Shown one piece after another: positions 45,016 through 53,113 of a DNA stretch of 63,117 nt (the first letter of the stretch is position 1; each line of letters opens with the position of its first letter). The DNA is from a bacterium (GTDB lineage Bacteria > Zhuqueibacterota > QNDG01 > JAFGCO01): contig JAFGCO010000061.1 in assembly GCA_016932575.1 (NCBI GenBank), positions 1 through 63,117 on the forward strand. Reading direction: 5' to 3'. The notes beneath the pieces are model-generated. The model saw only the letters and a program-made list of their open reading frames with translations. It searched no databases and was not told the origin of the DNA. Position numbers and translations under genes: made by a program.

Positions 45016-47097
45016 GTGAAAGTATACTCGGCAGATCATATTCGGAATATTGGTTTTGTGGGGCATGGAGGCGTTGGCAAGACTACACTCGCCGAGGCAA
45101 TAGTCTTTTCTATGGGAAGCGTAAACCGTATGGGAAAAATTGATGATGGAAATACGGTTTCAGATTATCATGCAGACGAAATTGAAAGAAAGATTTCCAT
45201 CAATACGTCTTTATTGCATGGTGAATGGAAAGATTGTAAAATCAACTGTCTCGATATGCCTGGCTATTCTGATTTTATGGGAGGTGCAAAAGGCGCATTA
45301 CGTGTTATCGACTTGGCTATTGTTCTGATTAGCGCCATTGAAGGTGTTGAAGTAGGAACCGAGCAGGTCCTGGAATTTTCTGATGAATATAAAAAGCCCC
45401 GCATATTTTTTATGAATCGCATGAATAACGATCAGACAAATTTTAATAATATTCTGTCCAATTTGAAAGACCGTTATGGCACAGGTACGGTAGCGATTAA
45501 TTTTCCAGTGAATTCTGGAGAAGGATTTAATAAAATTGTAGATGTGCTGAAGATGAAAATGTTAACGTATGAACCGGATAGTAAAAATAAACCCAAGCTG
45601 GAAGATATTCCTTCAGATTTGCAGTCAAAGGCTGAGGAATATAGAAATCAGGTCATTGAAGCAGCAGCCGAAAGCGATGATTCATTAATGGAAGCTTATT
45701 TTGATGCAGGAGACCTGACAGAAGATGAGATAACCAAGGGTTTAAGGCAAGGCGTTTTAAAGGGAACCTTGTTTCCGGTACTTTGCGGCGCTGCGAATAC
45801 GAATCTGGGTATAACCGAGTTGTTGGATTTTATTGTTGCCTATGGTCCTTCACCTGTGAATTTTGAAAAAATTATGGGTACTTATCAGAATCAGGAGATT
45901 GAAAGAAAAATATCGGATCAGGAACCTTTATCGGCTTTTGTCTTTCAGACGGTTTCTGAAGCACATATTGGTGAATTGTCGTTGGTTAGAATATATTCCG
46001 GCAGCCTCAAGTCGGGAGATGAAATTTTAAATTCGACAAAAAAAATATCAGAAAAGATAGGTCAGATTTATACACTGAACGGCAAAAATAGGAATGAAGT
46101 GGGACATTTGCTGTCAGGAGATATCGGGGCGCTTGTAAAACTGAAAAATACCAAGACCAATGATACATTATGTGATAAACGTTCTCCGATGATTATTGAT
46201 CCGGTTGAATTTCCTAAACCTGTAATCAGTGTGGCTGTTCGCCCAAAAAGCCGTGGAGACGAAGAAAAGATATCCACAGGTCTGCATGTGCTTCAGGATG
46301 AAGATCCGAGTTTTATTGTTGTTCAGGATCCGGAATTACATCAAACCATTGTTTCTGGTCAGGGCGATCTTCATTTGAAGGTTATTATCAATCGGTTGCA
46401 TGAAAAATATGGAGTTGAAGTGGATGAAGAAAGGCCAAAAATACCTTACCGTGAAACCATTACTGCGAAAGCCGATGATAAATATCGTCACAAGAAACAA
46501 ACAGGGGGCGCAGGTCAATTTGCTGAAGTATGGATGAAAATTGAACCACGGATGCGGGGTGAAGGTTTCGAATTCGGAAATGAAGTCAAGGGCGGAAATA
46601 TTTCTTCTGTATTTATTCCGTCTATAGAGAAAGGCATTAAGCAAGTACTTGAAAATGGGCCGGTGGCTGGTTATCGTGTTGTAGATGTCAAAGCAATTGT
46701 GTACGACGGGAAGGAGCATCCTGTGGATTCAAAAGATATCGCATTTCAAACCGCCGGAAGAGAAGTGTTTAAGTCGGCTTTTCTTAAAGCAAGACCTATT
46801 CTTCTTGAACCCATCTATGATGTGGAAGTTAAAGTCCCTGAGGACCATATGGGCGATGTTATGGGAGATTTATCAGGTCGGAGAGGCAAGATTATGGGAA
46901 CCGAATCCAAGGGAAATTTTCAACTTATCAAGGCCAAGGTTCCACTGGCTGATTTGGATCGTTACGCAACAACGCTGCGTTCTATTACATCCGGCCGTGG
47001 TATTTATCGCCGCAGTTTCTCTCACTATGAACAAGTGCCTAAAGATCAGGAATTAAAGATTATTGAAAATTCGAAAAAAGCCAGAGAAGAGGAATAA
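45016..47097 (+). CDS. elongation factor G paralogue (EF-G2-like)
   Basis: This 693-residue translational GTPase has the complete five-domain EF-G layout. G1 is GHGGVGKTTL (16-25), the G2 region is DYHADEIERKISI, G3 is DMPGYSDF (about 80-87) and domain IV-V is present (KQTGGAGQFAEVWMKIEP, GDVMGDLSGRRGKIMG). The G4 motif, normally NKxD, reads NRMN (134-137). The first residues and the switch resemble the EF-G-like subgroup (FusA2-type), and it lies outside any str operon. The substrate ribosomal step is unknown. The GTG start has AAGGAGG upstream. Confidence 0.9.
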   Translation: MKVYSADHIRNIGFVGHGGVGKTTLAEAIVFSMGSVNRMGKIDDGNTVSDYHADEIERKISINTSLLHGEWKDCKINCLDMPGYSDFMGGAKGALRVIDLAIVLISAIEGVEVGTEQVLEFSDEYKKPRIFFMNRMNNDQTNFNNILSNLKDRYGTGTVAINFPVNSGEGFNKIVDVLKMKMLTYEPDSKNKPKLEDIPSDLQSKAEEYRNQVIEAAAESDDSLMEAYFDAGDLTEDEITKGLRQGVLKGTLFPVLCGAANTNLGITELLDFIVAYGPSPVNFEKIMGTYQNQEIERKISDQEPLSAFVFQTVSEAHIGELSLVRIYSGSLKSGDEILNSTKKISEKIGQIYTLNGKNRNEVGHLLSGDIGALVKLKNTKTNDTLCDKRSPMIIDPVEFPKPVISVAVRPKSRGDEEKISTGLHVLQDEDPSFIVVQDPELHQTIVSGQGDLHLKVIINRLHEKYGVEVDEERPKIPYRETITAKADDKYRHKKQTGGAGQFAEVWMKIEPRMRGEGFEFGNEVKGGNISSVFIPSIEKGIKQVLENGPVAGYRVVDVKAIVYDGKEHPVDSKDIAFQTAGREVFKSAFLKARPILLEPIYDVEVKVPEDHMGDVMGDLSGRRGKIMGTESKGNFQLIKAKVPLADLDRYATTLRSITSGRGIYRRSFSHYEQVPKDQELKIIENSKKAREEE

Positions 47098-47099
47098 CA

Positions 47100-47627
47100 G
47101 TGACATCGTTTTCGAAGGAAAAATATAAAAAAAATATTCTTTGGGCACCGTGGAGAATGGAGTATATTGAAAAATGCGATTCACCTGGAGGATGTATTTT
47201 CTGTGAAAAACCGCGCCAAAATAAAGACAAGGAAAATTTAATTGTTTTTCGCGGTGATTCTGCATTTGTAATTATGAACCGTTATCCATATAATAATGGC
47301 CATTTAATGGTTGTACCATATCGGCATACAAGTGAGCTGACTTCGTTACGATCCGAAGAAAAAACAGAAATGATGGATTTGCTGATTGTTTGTCAGAATG
47401 TATTGAATCAAGTAATGCAGCCACATGGATTTAATGTCGGAATGAATATCGGCCGGGTCGCAGGCGCAGGCATTGCAGACCATATTCATTTCCACATTGT
47501 CCCACGATGGGATGGGGATACCAATTTCATGCCGATTTTGGGTCACTCTAAAGTCGTTTCAGAGGCTTTGGAACAAACATGGGCTAAATTGAATGATTTA
47601 TTTTCATCATTTGCTTGTGAGGAATAA
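47100..47627 (+). CDS. HIT family nucleotide hydrolase/phosphorylase
   Basis: This 175-residue protein has CIFCEKPRQ (the Cys pair of a zinc site), FVIMNRYPYNNGHLMVVPYRH, GMNIGRVAGAGIADHIHFHIVPRW (HxHxxPRW, the HIT triad with PRW typical of Ap4A phosphorylase-like proteins). It would act on diadenosine polyphosphates or a similar nucleotide. The GTG at 47100 begins 2 nt after the EF-G-like stop, so the genes are co-transcribed. Confidence 0.92.
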   Translation: MTSFSKEKYKKNILWAPWRMEYIEKCDSPGGCIFCEKPRQNKDKENLIVFRGDSAFVIMNRYPYNNGHLMVVPYRHTSELTSLRSEEKTEMMDLLIVCQNVLNQVMQPHGFNVGMNIGRVAGAGIADHIHFHIVPRWDGDTNFMPILGHSKVVSEALEQTWAKLNDLFSSFACEE

Positions 47628-47753
47628 ATTCAAATCAATATCTGAAGATAATTGTATTTATGATATATAAGTCATTGTTTATGGAAATGTTGATTTTTGA
47701 TATCTCTGGCTGGCTTTGCGACGAAAACAAATCTTAATCATATGGAGGACTTG

Positions 47754-48377
47754 ATGAAATTGAATTTCATTTTTTTGATAATGATTGTAACGGGTATTAT
47801 TTGCATGTGCCTGGCACAGCAGGGAGAGGTCAATCGGTCAAGTAAGAGTGATAAGAAAACCATATCGAAGAAACCCCATATATTGATTAAAACCAGTATG
47901 GGAGAAATTGAAGTCGAATTGTATCGTGAAAAAGCACCAGTCTCTGTGAATAATTTTCTTGATTATGTAAACAGCACGTTTTATGACAATACTGTTTTTC
48001 ACCGTGTGATTTGTAATTTTATGATACAAGGCGGCGGTTTCAAGGAAAATCTGGTCCGAAAGGAAACCAGAGCTCCCATTCCATATGAAGGGGATAATGG
48101 ACTGAGCAATTTAAGGGGAACCATTTCTTATGCGAGAACAGCCGACCCAAACAGTGCCACCTCTCAATTTTTCATCAATCACCGTGATAATTTTGGTTTG
48201 GATCATGGCAATACAAGAGATGGATATGGCTATGCTGTATTCGGAAAAGTTGTTCGTGGCATGGATGTGGTGGACCAAATTGCCTCTGTAAAAACCGGAA
48301 CACGTCCCAATGGTATGCAGGATGTCCCAATCAAGCCTGTGAAAATTTACCATATCAGACTGATTGATAACAAGTAA
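47754..48377 (+). CDS. exported cyclophilin-type peptidyl-prolyl isomerase
   Basis: The ATG at 47754 has TGGAGG 4 nt upstream, giving 207 residues. A signal peptide (hydrophobic about 4-20) is followed by a cyclophilin domain: [71 protein letters not shown] and [17 protein letters not shown]. The conserved FHR and QFFI segments that line the active site are present. It would catalyse proline isomerisation in the periplasm. Confidence 0.93.
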   Translation: MKLNFIFLIMIVTGIICMCLAQQGEVNRSSKSDKKTISKKPHILIKTSMGEIEVELYREKAPVSVNNFLDYVNSTFYDNTVFHRVICNFMIQGGGFKENLVRKETRAPIPYEGDNGLSNLRGTISYARTADPNSATSQFFINHRDNFGLDHGNTRDGYGYAVFGKVVRGMDVVDQIASVKTGTRPNGMQDVPIKPVKIYHIRLIDNK

Positions 48378-48394
48378 CCCATTATCGGTATTTT

Positions 48395-48673
48395 ATGACT
48401 CGCAATCGGATAAAATTGAAAAAACTGGCCCATCATCTGAATCCTGTTGTTTTTGTTGGTCGTCAAGGCATCACAAAAAAGGTTGTTTCCAAAACAGAAG
48501 ACAGTCTTTCACATCATGAACTGATAAAAATTAAATTTCATGACCATCAGGAAGATTTGCAATCAATGGCGGAGCTACTATCGAATTCAACTCACAGCCT
48601 GCTTGTGGATATCATCGGTCATATCGTGATTCTCTATCGCAAGAATCCGGATCTGCAGAATCAAAAAATCTGA
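48395..48673 (+). CDS. yhbY: YhbY/CRS1-domain RNA-binding protein
   Basis: This 92-residue protein is a single CRM domain: RIKLKKLAHHLNPVVFVGRQGITKKVVSKTEDSLSHHELIKIKF with the GxxG loop (GRQG), then SNSTHSLLVDIIGHIVILYRKNP. YhbY binds the 50S ribosomal precursor in other bacteria. It follows the cyclophilin by 17 nt. The initiation site lacks a clear ribosome binding site. Confidence 0.9.
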   Translation: MTRNRIKLKKLAHHLNPVVFVGRQGITKKVVSKTEDSLSHHELIKIKFHDHQEDLQSMAELLSNSTHSLLVDIIGHIVILYRKNPDLQNQKI

Positions 48674-49115
48674 ATTTAATCATTCATGGGACCATTTCAT
48701 GATCATCGAAATCGAGAAATAATTTGAGAAAGCAGTTCTTCAAATTCGTGATATGTTGATTTTGCTTGATTGATTGCCTTCCGGATATGTTTTATTATGA
48801 TTTGTATACAATTATTGCTCTGGAAACGCATGTCGTTTAGATAGAAAAAGAGTATATCGAGAATTTTCCCGGTGTGGTGCGTTCATTAATTGATAATACA
48901 ATTTGAATCACATTATATAATAATATCAATTTTAATGAATCGTGTATATATTAAAATAACAAGTTGGCTGAAGAACCTTTGTTTTCGTTCATTTTCTCTA
49001 TCATATTGGAATGGTTATACAGGGAACACATAAGGTTCTTTACGGAATTTCAAAATGCGATATTTTTGCTCACTTTAATGTCCAGAAATATATACGAAGA
49101 GTGCAAGGAGTCGAT
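48674..49115. other. 442-nt gap with a promoter-like element, no gene
   Basis: TTGATA (48890-48895) followed after 17-18 nt by TTATAT/TATATA (48913-48919) is a possible promoter for the flavin reductase gene, with a leader of about 190 nt. The apparent frames around 48964-49194 have no ribosome binding site and no protein-like pattern. No hairpin terminator was seen after yhbY. Confidence 0.4.
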
Positions 49116-49628
49116 ATGGCACGTCAAACAGTTACATTTGATCAGTTGCTGGTACATTCTCAGGATCTTTGGGCAAATCAATGGATGCTGTTAACAAGCG
49201 GTGATTTTTTAGATGGCTCCTTTAATTGCATGACGATTGCATGGGGAAGCCTTGGTAATATGTGGAACAGGCCCTTCGCACAGGTGGTTGTCCGTCCGAA
49301 TCAGTTTGCATATGACTTTATTGAGCGGTATGAAACATTTACATTATGCGCATTTCCGTCTGAATATCGAGGATCCCTGGAAATGATTGGATCTGTTTCA
49401 GGTTCTTCCAGAAGTAAAATTACGGAAGCAGGATTAACACCGGTGGCTTCCAGTGTCGTTGCAGCACCGGCATATTCAGAAGCTGAATTGGTTTTAGAGT
49501 GTCAGAAAATCTATTGGGATGATATAAACCCTGCACACTTTTTGGATTCCGGGCTAAATGCACATTATCCAAATCAAGATTATCATCGAATTTATTATGG
49601 CGAAGTAATTGCGATTGTTCATAAATAA
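49116..49628 (+). CDS. flavin reductase-like FMN-binding protein
   Basis: AAGGAG sits 6 nt before the ATG at 49116, giving 170 residues starting MARQTVTFDQLL. The open frame runs further upstream but that part is not protein-like. Family features are FNCMTIAWGSLGNMWNRPFAQVVVRPNQFAYDFIERYETFTL, GSVSGSSRSKITEAGLT and the C-terminal YHRIYYGEVIAI. It would bind FMN and reduce it or a related acceptor; no partner oxygenase is encoded nearby. Confidence 0.85.
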   Translation: MARQTVTFDQLLVHSQDLWANQWMLLTSGDFLDGSFNCMTIAWGSLGNMWNRPFAQVVVRPNQFAYDFIERYETFTLCAFPSEYRGSLEMIGSVSGSSRSKITEAGLTPVASSVVAAPAYSEAELVLECQKIYWDDINPAHFLDSGLNAHYPNQDYHRIYYGEVIAIVHK

Positions 49629-49788
49629 TTGGAAATGTACTGAAGAAAATAGAATTTATCATGTTTTGTAAAATCTGACTGCCTGAATATTTTTAAATTG
49701 TCACGTTCACTTTCACTTAATATATTAGATTTAATCAGATTGATTGATGTCCATTGTATAAAATTGCATCGAAAGGTGGTCGGTATTA

Positions 49789-50235
49789 TTGAAATATAGT
49801 GAAGCTAAACTGGGTCGGGTGTTCATCTTACGTTTAGAAGATGGAGATATACTGCATGACTGTGTGGAAAGGTTCGCCAGAGAAAAACAAATAAAAGCTG
49901 CTTCACTGATTGGGCTTGGCGGAGCGGATAAAAACAGTGTTCTGATCGTCGGGCCAAGACAAGGAAGAGCCAGAGTCATTGAGCCAAATGAAATAATTCT
50001 CAACCATGTTCATGAAGTGACCGGCGTCGGCACACTGTTCCCAAATAAAGAAGGAAATCCTGTCCTGCATATGCATTTGGCTTGCGGGCGTAAGAGTGAG
50101 ACATACACTGGATGTGTACGCCGTGGTATAAAAGTATGGCATGTAATGGAAATTATTATATTTGAATTGATCAATTGTACTGCAATGAGAAAAAAGGATA
50201 CTTCGACTGGGTTTGAATTGATGAATCCTTCATAA
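49789..50235 (+). CDS. PPC/DUF296-domain protein
   Basis: This 148-residue protein is a single PPC domain: GRVFILRLEDGDILHDCVERFAREKQIKAASLIGLGGADKN, HVHEVTGVGTLFPNKEGNPVLHMHLACGRKSETYTGCVRRGIKVWHVMEIIIFEL. Three histidines in HVHE and HMH are the metal-binding set seen in bacterial members. Plant relatives (AT-hook proteins) bind DNA through added motifs that are absent here. The TTG start has AAAGGTGG upstream. The role in bacteria is unknown. Confidence 0.88.
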   Translation: MKYSEAKLGRVFILRLEDGDILHDCVERFAREKQIKAASLIGLGGADKNSVLIVGPRQGRARVIEPNEIILNHVHEVTGVGTLFPNKEGNPVLHMHLACGRKSETYTGCVRRGIKVWHVMEIIIFELINCTAMRKKDTSTGFELMNPS

Positions 50236-50268
50236 TCTGTATCGTATTGATACGGACTTTTCAATGTG

Positions 50269-50292
50269 AAATGTTACACTTCTGTAACATTT
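50269..50292. promoter_or_regulatory. perfect 10-bp inverted repeat, possible operator or terminator
   Basis: AAATGTTACA-CTTC-TGTAACATTT lies 33 nt after the PPC-gene stop. The symmetry without a T-tract suits an operator as well as a hairpin. A GTATC-GTATT-GATAC stem (50239-50253) lies just before it. The remaining sequence to 50526 is A/T-rich with no gene. Confidence 0.5.
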
Positions 50293-50526
50293 AAAATCGT
50301 GTTATTGAAGAGGACGATGTGATATCAGGATGTGATTTTGTATATAAGTAAAGAAATAATAAATTATTAGTGTTATATTTTAACAACGCTTTTATCGAAA
50401 ATATACAATTAAGGCACAAGTTTTGCGGATTGACAAGAAATGGATCTGAGAGAACCTGAATAGGCAACATTTTATTGCTTCAATGATTGTTTTTTTTTAG
50501 TTTATTGATTGTGTCGGAGAAGATGT

Positions 50527-50799
50527 ATGGAAATCGTGGTAGAGAAAAATGCGGATAAAACGCGCCTGAGGAATCTTGGCGTGGAGAAGTGGCCAATCTG
50601 GGAGAAGGAGGCTTCTGAATTTCCCTGGCATTATGATGCAGATGAAACCTGTTATCTTTTGAAGGGCGAAGTTGAGGTGATACCTGAGAAGGGTATGCCA
50701 GTCAAGTTCAGTGCCGGTGATTTGGTTATTTTTCCGGCAGGTTTGTCATGTACATGGAAAATCCGAAAAGCTGTAAAAAAGCATTATAAATTAGGATAA
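50527..50799 (+). CDS. small cupin (DUF861-like) protein
   Basis: This 90-residue single-domain cupin starts at the ATG at 50527 (GGAG 7 nt upstream). The pattern is ekwpIWEKEASEFPWHYDADETCYLLKGEVEVIP, then FSAGDLVIFPAGLSCTWKI. This is the DUF861/EutQ-like short cupin with the fold's two conserved motifs, but the first motif keeps only one histidine and one glutamate. Substrate unknown. It precedes the next exported protein by 18 nt. Confidence 0.88.
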   Translation: MEIVVEKNADKTRLRNLGVEKWPIWEKEASEFPWHYDADETCYLLKGEVEVIPEKGMPVKFSAGDLVIFPAGLSCTWKIRKAVKKHYKLG

Positions 50800-50817
50800 A
50801 TACCAAGAGGTGATGCC

Positions 50818-51630
50818 ATGCATTCGATGCCATCCAGACGGTTGTATTGGATGTTTTTATGCATCCTAATTATAAGACAGCCTCTGCTCCCTCAGCAGGC
50901 AAAAATCATAAAAGCAATAGGCAGGATTGCCGTGATTGATGCCGGAATAAGTGCAGGTATCCGGGTCGGCAATTATTTTACGGTCTATCGCCATGTAGGT
51001 GCCCGATGGAAACCTTTTACATATGTTCAGGTAACGAAATCAAGTCCACGACTGGCCCGGGTGGAATTGGTACCAGTGGCACCCAAAATTAATTTACAGA
51101 CAGGAGACAGGGTGTTGCCTGCAAAACTGTCAAAAAAAACACGCGAATCTTTGTCCCGAATGAATCAACCGGAACTGCTCGTCCCGAAACGCAATTCTTC
51201 AACAGGAATCAAAGGTGTATATCTTGGGCCCTCTACCGGTTTATTCATGCCCCTGGGAGAGATGGAGGATGTGTTTGAAACCACATATAGTTATGGCGGA
51301 GTTTTAGGGCTTCAGTTTCGGCCGGATCTGGATGTTAATGCCCGATTCCTTTATACAGTACATGGCGATGAATGGTCCCTTTGGAATATTCAATTATTAG
51401 GACGAAGATACGCACAGGACGGATTTATGTTTGATCTTGGATATGGTATTTTGTACCCGCAGATCTGGGAAGGCGGATACATTTCTCTGGGATTTTGCGG
51501 GGGACTCGGTTATACATTTCCCATTGCTTATAATACATGGTTTGAATTTGGAGTTTTATATTCTTATTATCCACATTTTATTCGAAATACCGCACAATTT
51601 ATTACAATGGAGTTGCGGTTAATTCTCTGA
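50818..51630 (+). CDS. exported protein with a FlgT-C-like domain and a beta-barrel-like C-terminus
   Basis: This 270-residue protein has a signal peptide (hydrophobic about 10-26, ending PQQ). It then has GRIAVIDAGISAGIRVGNYFTVYRHV and RLARVELVPVAPKINLQTGDRV, the pattern of FlgT C-terminal and similar small beta-barrels. From about residue 140 it has amphipathic aromatic-rich strands ending ITMELRLIL, suggesting an outer-membrane barrel. The next gene encodes a CsgG/TPR lipoprotein and the two may form one envelope unit. No family name is certain. Confidence 0.7.
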   Translation: MHSMPSRRLYWMFLCILIIRQPLLPQQAKIIKAIGRIAVIDAGISAGIRVGNYFTVYRHVGARWKPFTYVQVTKSSPRLARVELVPVAPKINLQTGDRVLPAKLSKKTRESLSRMNQPELLVPKRNSSTGIKGVYLGPSTGLFMPLGEMEDVFETTYSYGGVLGLQFRPDLDVNARFLYTVHGDEWSLWNIQLLGRRYAQDGFMFDLGYGILYPQIWEGGYISLGFCGGLGYTFPIAYNTWFEFGVLYSYYPHFIRNTAQFITMELRLIL

Positions 51631-51688
51631 TTTATTAAATTATTAAGGAATTTGAATAGTAATCAAATGATGGATCAGGAGGGGTTAA

Positions 51689-52747
51689 ATGAATAATATG
51701 CGATATGCAAGCAGCCTGTTTATTTTGATTGTTTTATTACTTGCCTGTTCATCCACTTCGAGAGTCAATGTTCAAGTGATGAAACCCGCTGAAATTCATC
51801 TGACAGGTGTTAAAAAACTGGCCGTTGTGGATTTTCAGGGGCCGGGCCGGTCTGGAAGTCAGATAGCCACGACAATGCAGTCCCTCCTGCTTCAGAAGCA
51901 GCAATATGATATGATTGAAAGGGATCGGTTAAAACAAATTCTTGATGAGCAGAATCTGAGTATGACAGGAGTGGTGGACGAAGCTTCTGCAGCTGAAATT
52001 GGAAAAGTCTTAGGTGTGGATGCCATGATTTTTGGAGAAGTAACCACTTATCAAGTGGAAAGGGATGAACGTGGTGTGGAAAAGGTGGAAAGAAAAGAGG
52101 GTACTGGTAAATACGAATGGGTAGAACAGAAAAATATTTTTACCGGCAGAAAGAAAAAAGTGAAAAAAGAAATCATGAAAACCGTGCTGGTTGATCAACA
52201 TTATAAAATTCGCCGGGGAACCGTATCTATTAATTTTCGCGTTGTAAATGTGGAAACCGGGCAGCTTTTGGCTGTACACAGTGATTCAAAAAGTTATGAC
52301 AGCGGCAAGGTTATTGAGGGAAGCGGAAAATCCCTGAAACCCCAAGGTCAGATTCTGGCTGAATTGTCTCGCGATATCACGAGAAAATTCGTCAATATGG
52401 TATCTATCCATGAAGTCACTCAGCAATTATTTGTCGAGCCGGGGAAAGACAATATCGACGTGGGAAGAAAATATGCGGAAAACGGACTCTGGCCCGAAGC
52501 AGTCGAAGCATGGAAACAGGCTGTTCAGATATTGCCGAATGAATCGGCAGGATATTATAATTTGGGTGTTGCTTTTGAAATTGATGGTGACTATGATAAA
52601 GCAGAAGCCATGTACAAGAAAGCAATGGCTCTTAAACAGAAAAAGCGGTATATGCAGGCGATATCACGTATTCGTGATGCACGTGCGGATCAGGCTAAAC
52701 TCGAACAGCAATTATTGGATCAGACAGATGACGAATGGATTGAATGA
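51689..52747 (+). CDS. CsgG-domain lipoprotein with C-terminal TPR
   Basis: This 352-residue protein has a lipoprotein signal ending LLAC (Cys20). A CsgG/DUF799-like domain follows: VKKLAVVDFQGPGRSGSQIATTMQSLLLQKQQYDMIERDRLKQILDEQNL, EIGKVLGVDAMIFGEVTTY, and GTVSINFRVVNVETGQLLAVHS. One or two TPRs follow at about 255-320 (AENGLWPEAVEAWKQAVQILPNES, YYNLGVAFEIDGDYDKAEAMYKKAM). CsgG itself forms an outer-membrane secretion pore; family members with TPRs are common in FCB bacteria and their role is unclear. AGGAGGGG lies upstream of the start. Confidence 0.85.
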   Translation: MNNMRYASSLFILIVLLLACSSTSRVNVQVMKPAEIHLTGVKKLAVVDFQGPGRSGSQIATTMQSLLLQKQQYDMIERDRLKQILDEQNLSMTGVVDEASAAEIGKVLGVDAMIFGEVTTYQVERDERGVEKVERKEGTGKYEWVEQKNIFTGRKKKVKKEIMKTVLVDQHYKIRRGTVSINFRVVNVETGQLLAVHSDSKSYDSGKVIEGSGKSLKPQGQILAELSRDITRKFVNMVSIHEVTQQLFVEPGKDNIDVGRKYAENGLWPEAVEAWKQAVQILPNESAGYYNLGVAFEIDGDYDKAEAMYKKAMALKQKKRYMQAISRIRDARADQAKLEQQLLDQTDDEWIE

Positions 52748-52787
52748 AATTGATATTCAAATCAAATCGTTATAGTATAAATTTTTC

Positions 52788-52816
52788 TTGACATCTATAG
52801 TAAATTTTATTAAATT
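52788..52816 (+). promoter_or_regulatory. promoter of the ilv-leu operon
   Basis: TTGACA (52788-52793), a 17-nt spacer and TAAATT (52811-52816). Transcription would start near 52823, leaving a leader of about 290 nt before ilvD, within which lies the leader ORF at 52857-53009. Confidence 0.75.
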
Positions 52817-52856
52817 TTCAAACCTAAATAGAATAAAATAAGATATATCTATCAAT

Positions 52857-53009
52857 ATGCGGCGGACAATGACACAAATTCTGAATATTTATCGTGGTGA
52901 AACCGTTCTTCAGATTCCATCCGTACGCATTCTTGACAATTTTTTTTCTCTCGTGCTTCTTATTTTAGTAGGTTTGACCCTCTTGGTACTCGTAGTGGTA
53001 CGGGACTAA
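52857..53009 (+). CDS. leader peptide of the ilv-leu operon, rich in Leu/Val/Ile
   Basis: A 50-codon frame opens at ATG 52857 (or at a second ATG, 52869, giving 46 codons). Its last part reads LVLLILVGLTLLVLVVV-Arg-Asp-stop, with 15 of the 17 hydrophobic codons being Leu, Val or Ile. It begins about 34 nt after the predicted transcript start and ends 104 nt before ilvD. This is the classical arrangement of a branched-chain amino acid attenuator leader such as IvbL/IlvL, though no homologue is recognised by sequence. The first ATG has no ribosome binding site; the second has a weak GGCGGA just upstream. A tiny single-helix membrane protein is the alternative, since such a helix would also be rich in these residues. 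Confidence 0.6.
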   Translation: MRRTMTQILNIYRGETVLQIPSVRILDNFFSLVLLILVGLTLLVLVVVRD

Positions 53010-53110
53010 GCATCGGGGTCATTCCTACATACCTCATAACTTTAATAATCACATTCACGTAGGAGTGGCCTCGATATGAGGGATGCAAAGGACTATGATC
53101 CGAAAGGAAT
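52975..53110 (+). promoter_or_regulatory. competing RNA stems between leader ORF and ilvD
   Basis: Four pairings share or interleave segments. TGACCC (52975-52980, within the Leu/Val codons) can pair with GGGTCA (53016-53021). ATTCCT (53021-53026) can pair with AGGAAT (53105-53110), which includes the ilvD ribosome binding site. CCTAC (53024-53028) can pair with GTAGG (53059-53063). CCTCAT (53032-53037) can pair with ATGAGG (53076-53081). No hairpin followed by a T-tract is present, so control at the level of ilvD translation is more likely than termination. The mechanism is inference. Confidence 0.45.
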
Positions 53111-53113
53111 ATT

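Noticed and set aside
52990-53010. GTGGTACGGG in the ilv leader resembles the T-box core sequence.
   Set aside because: Only GTGGTAC fits. The following bases do not match the T-box consensus. There is no stem I with a specifier loop and no terminator with a T-tract. The bases are also simply Val codons of the leader ORF.
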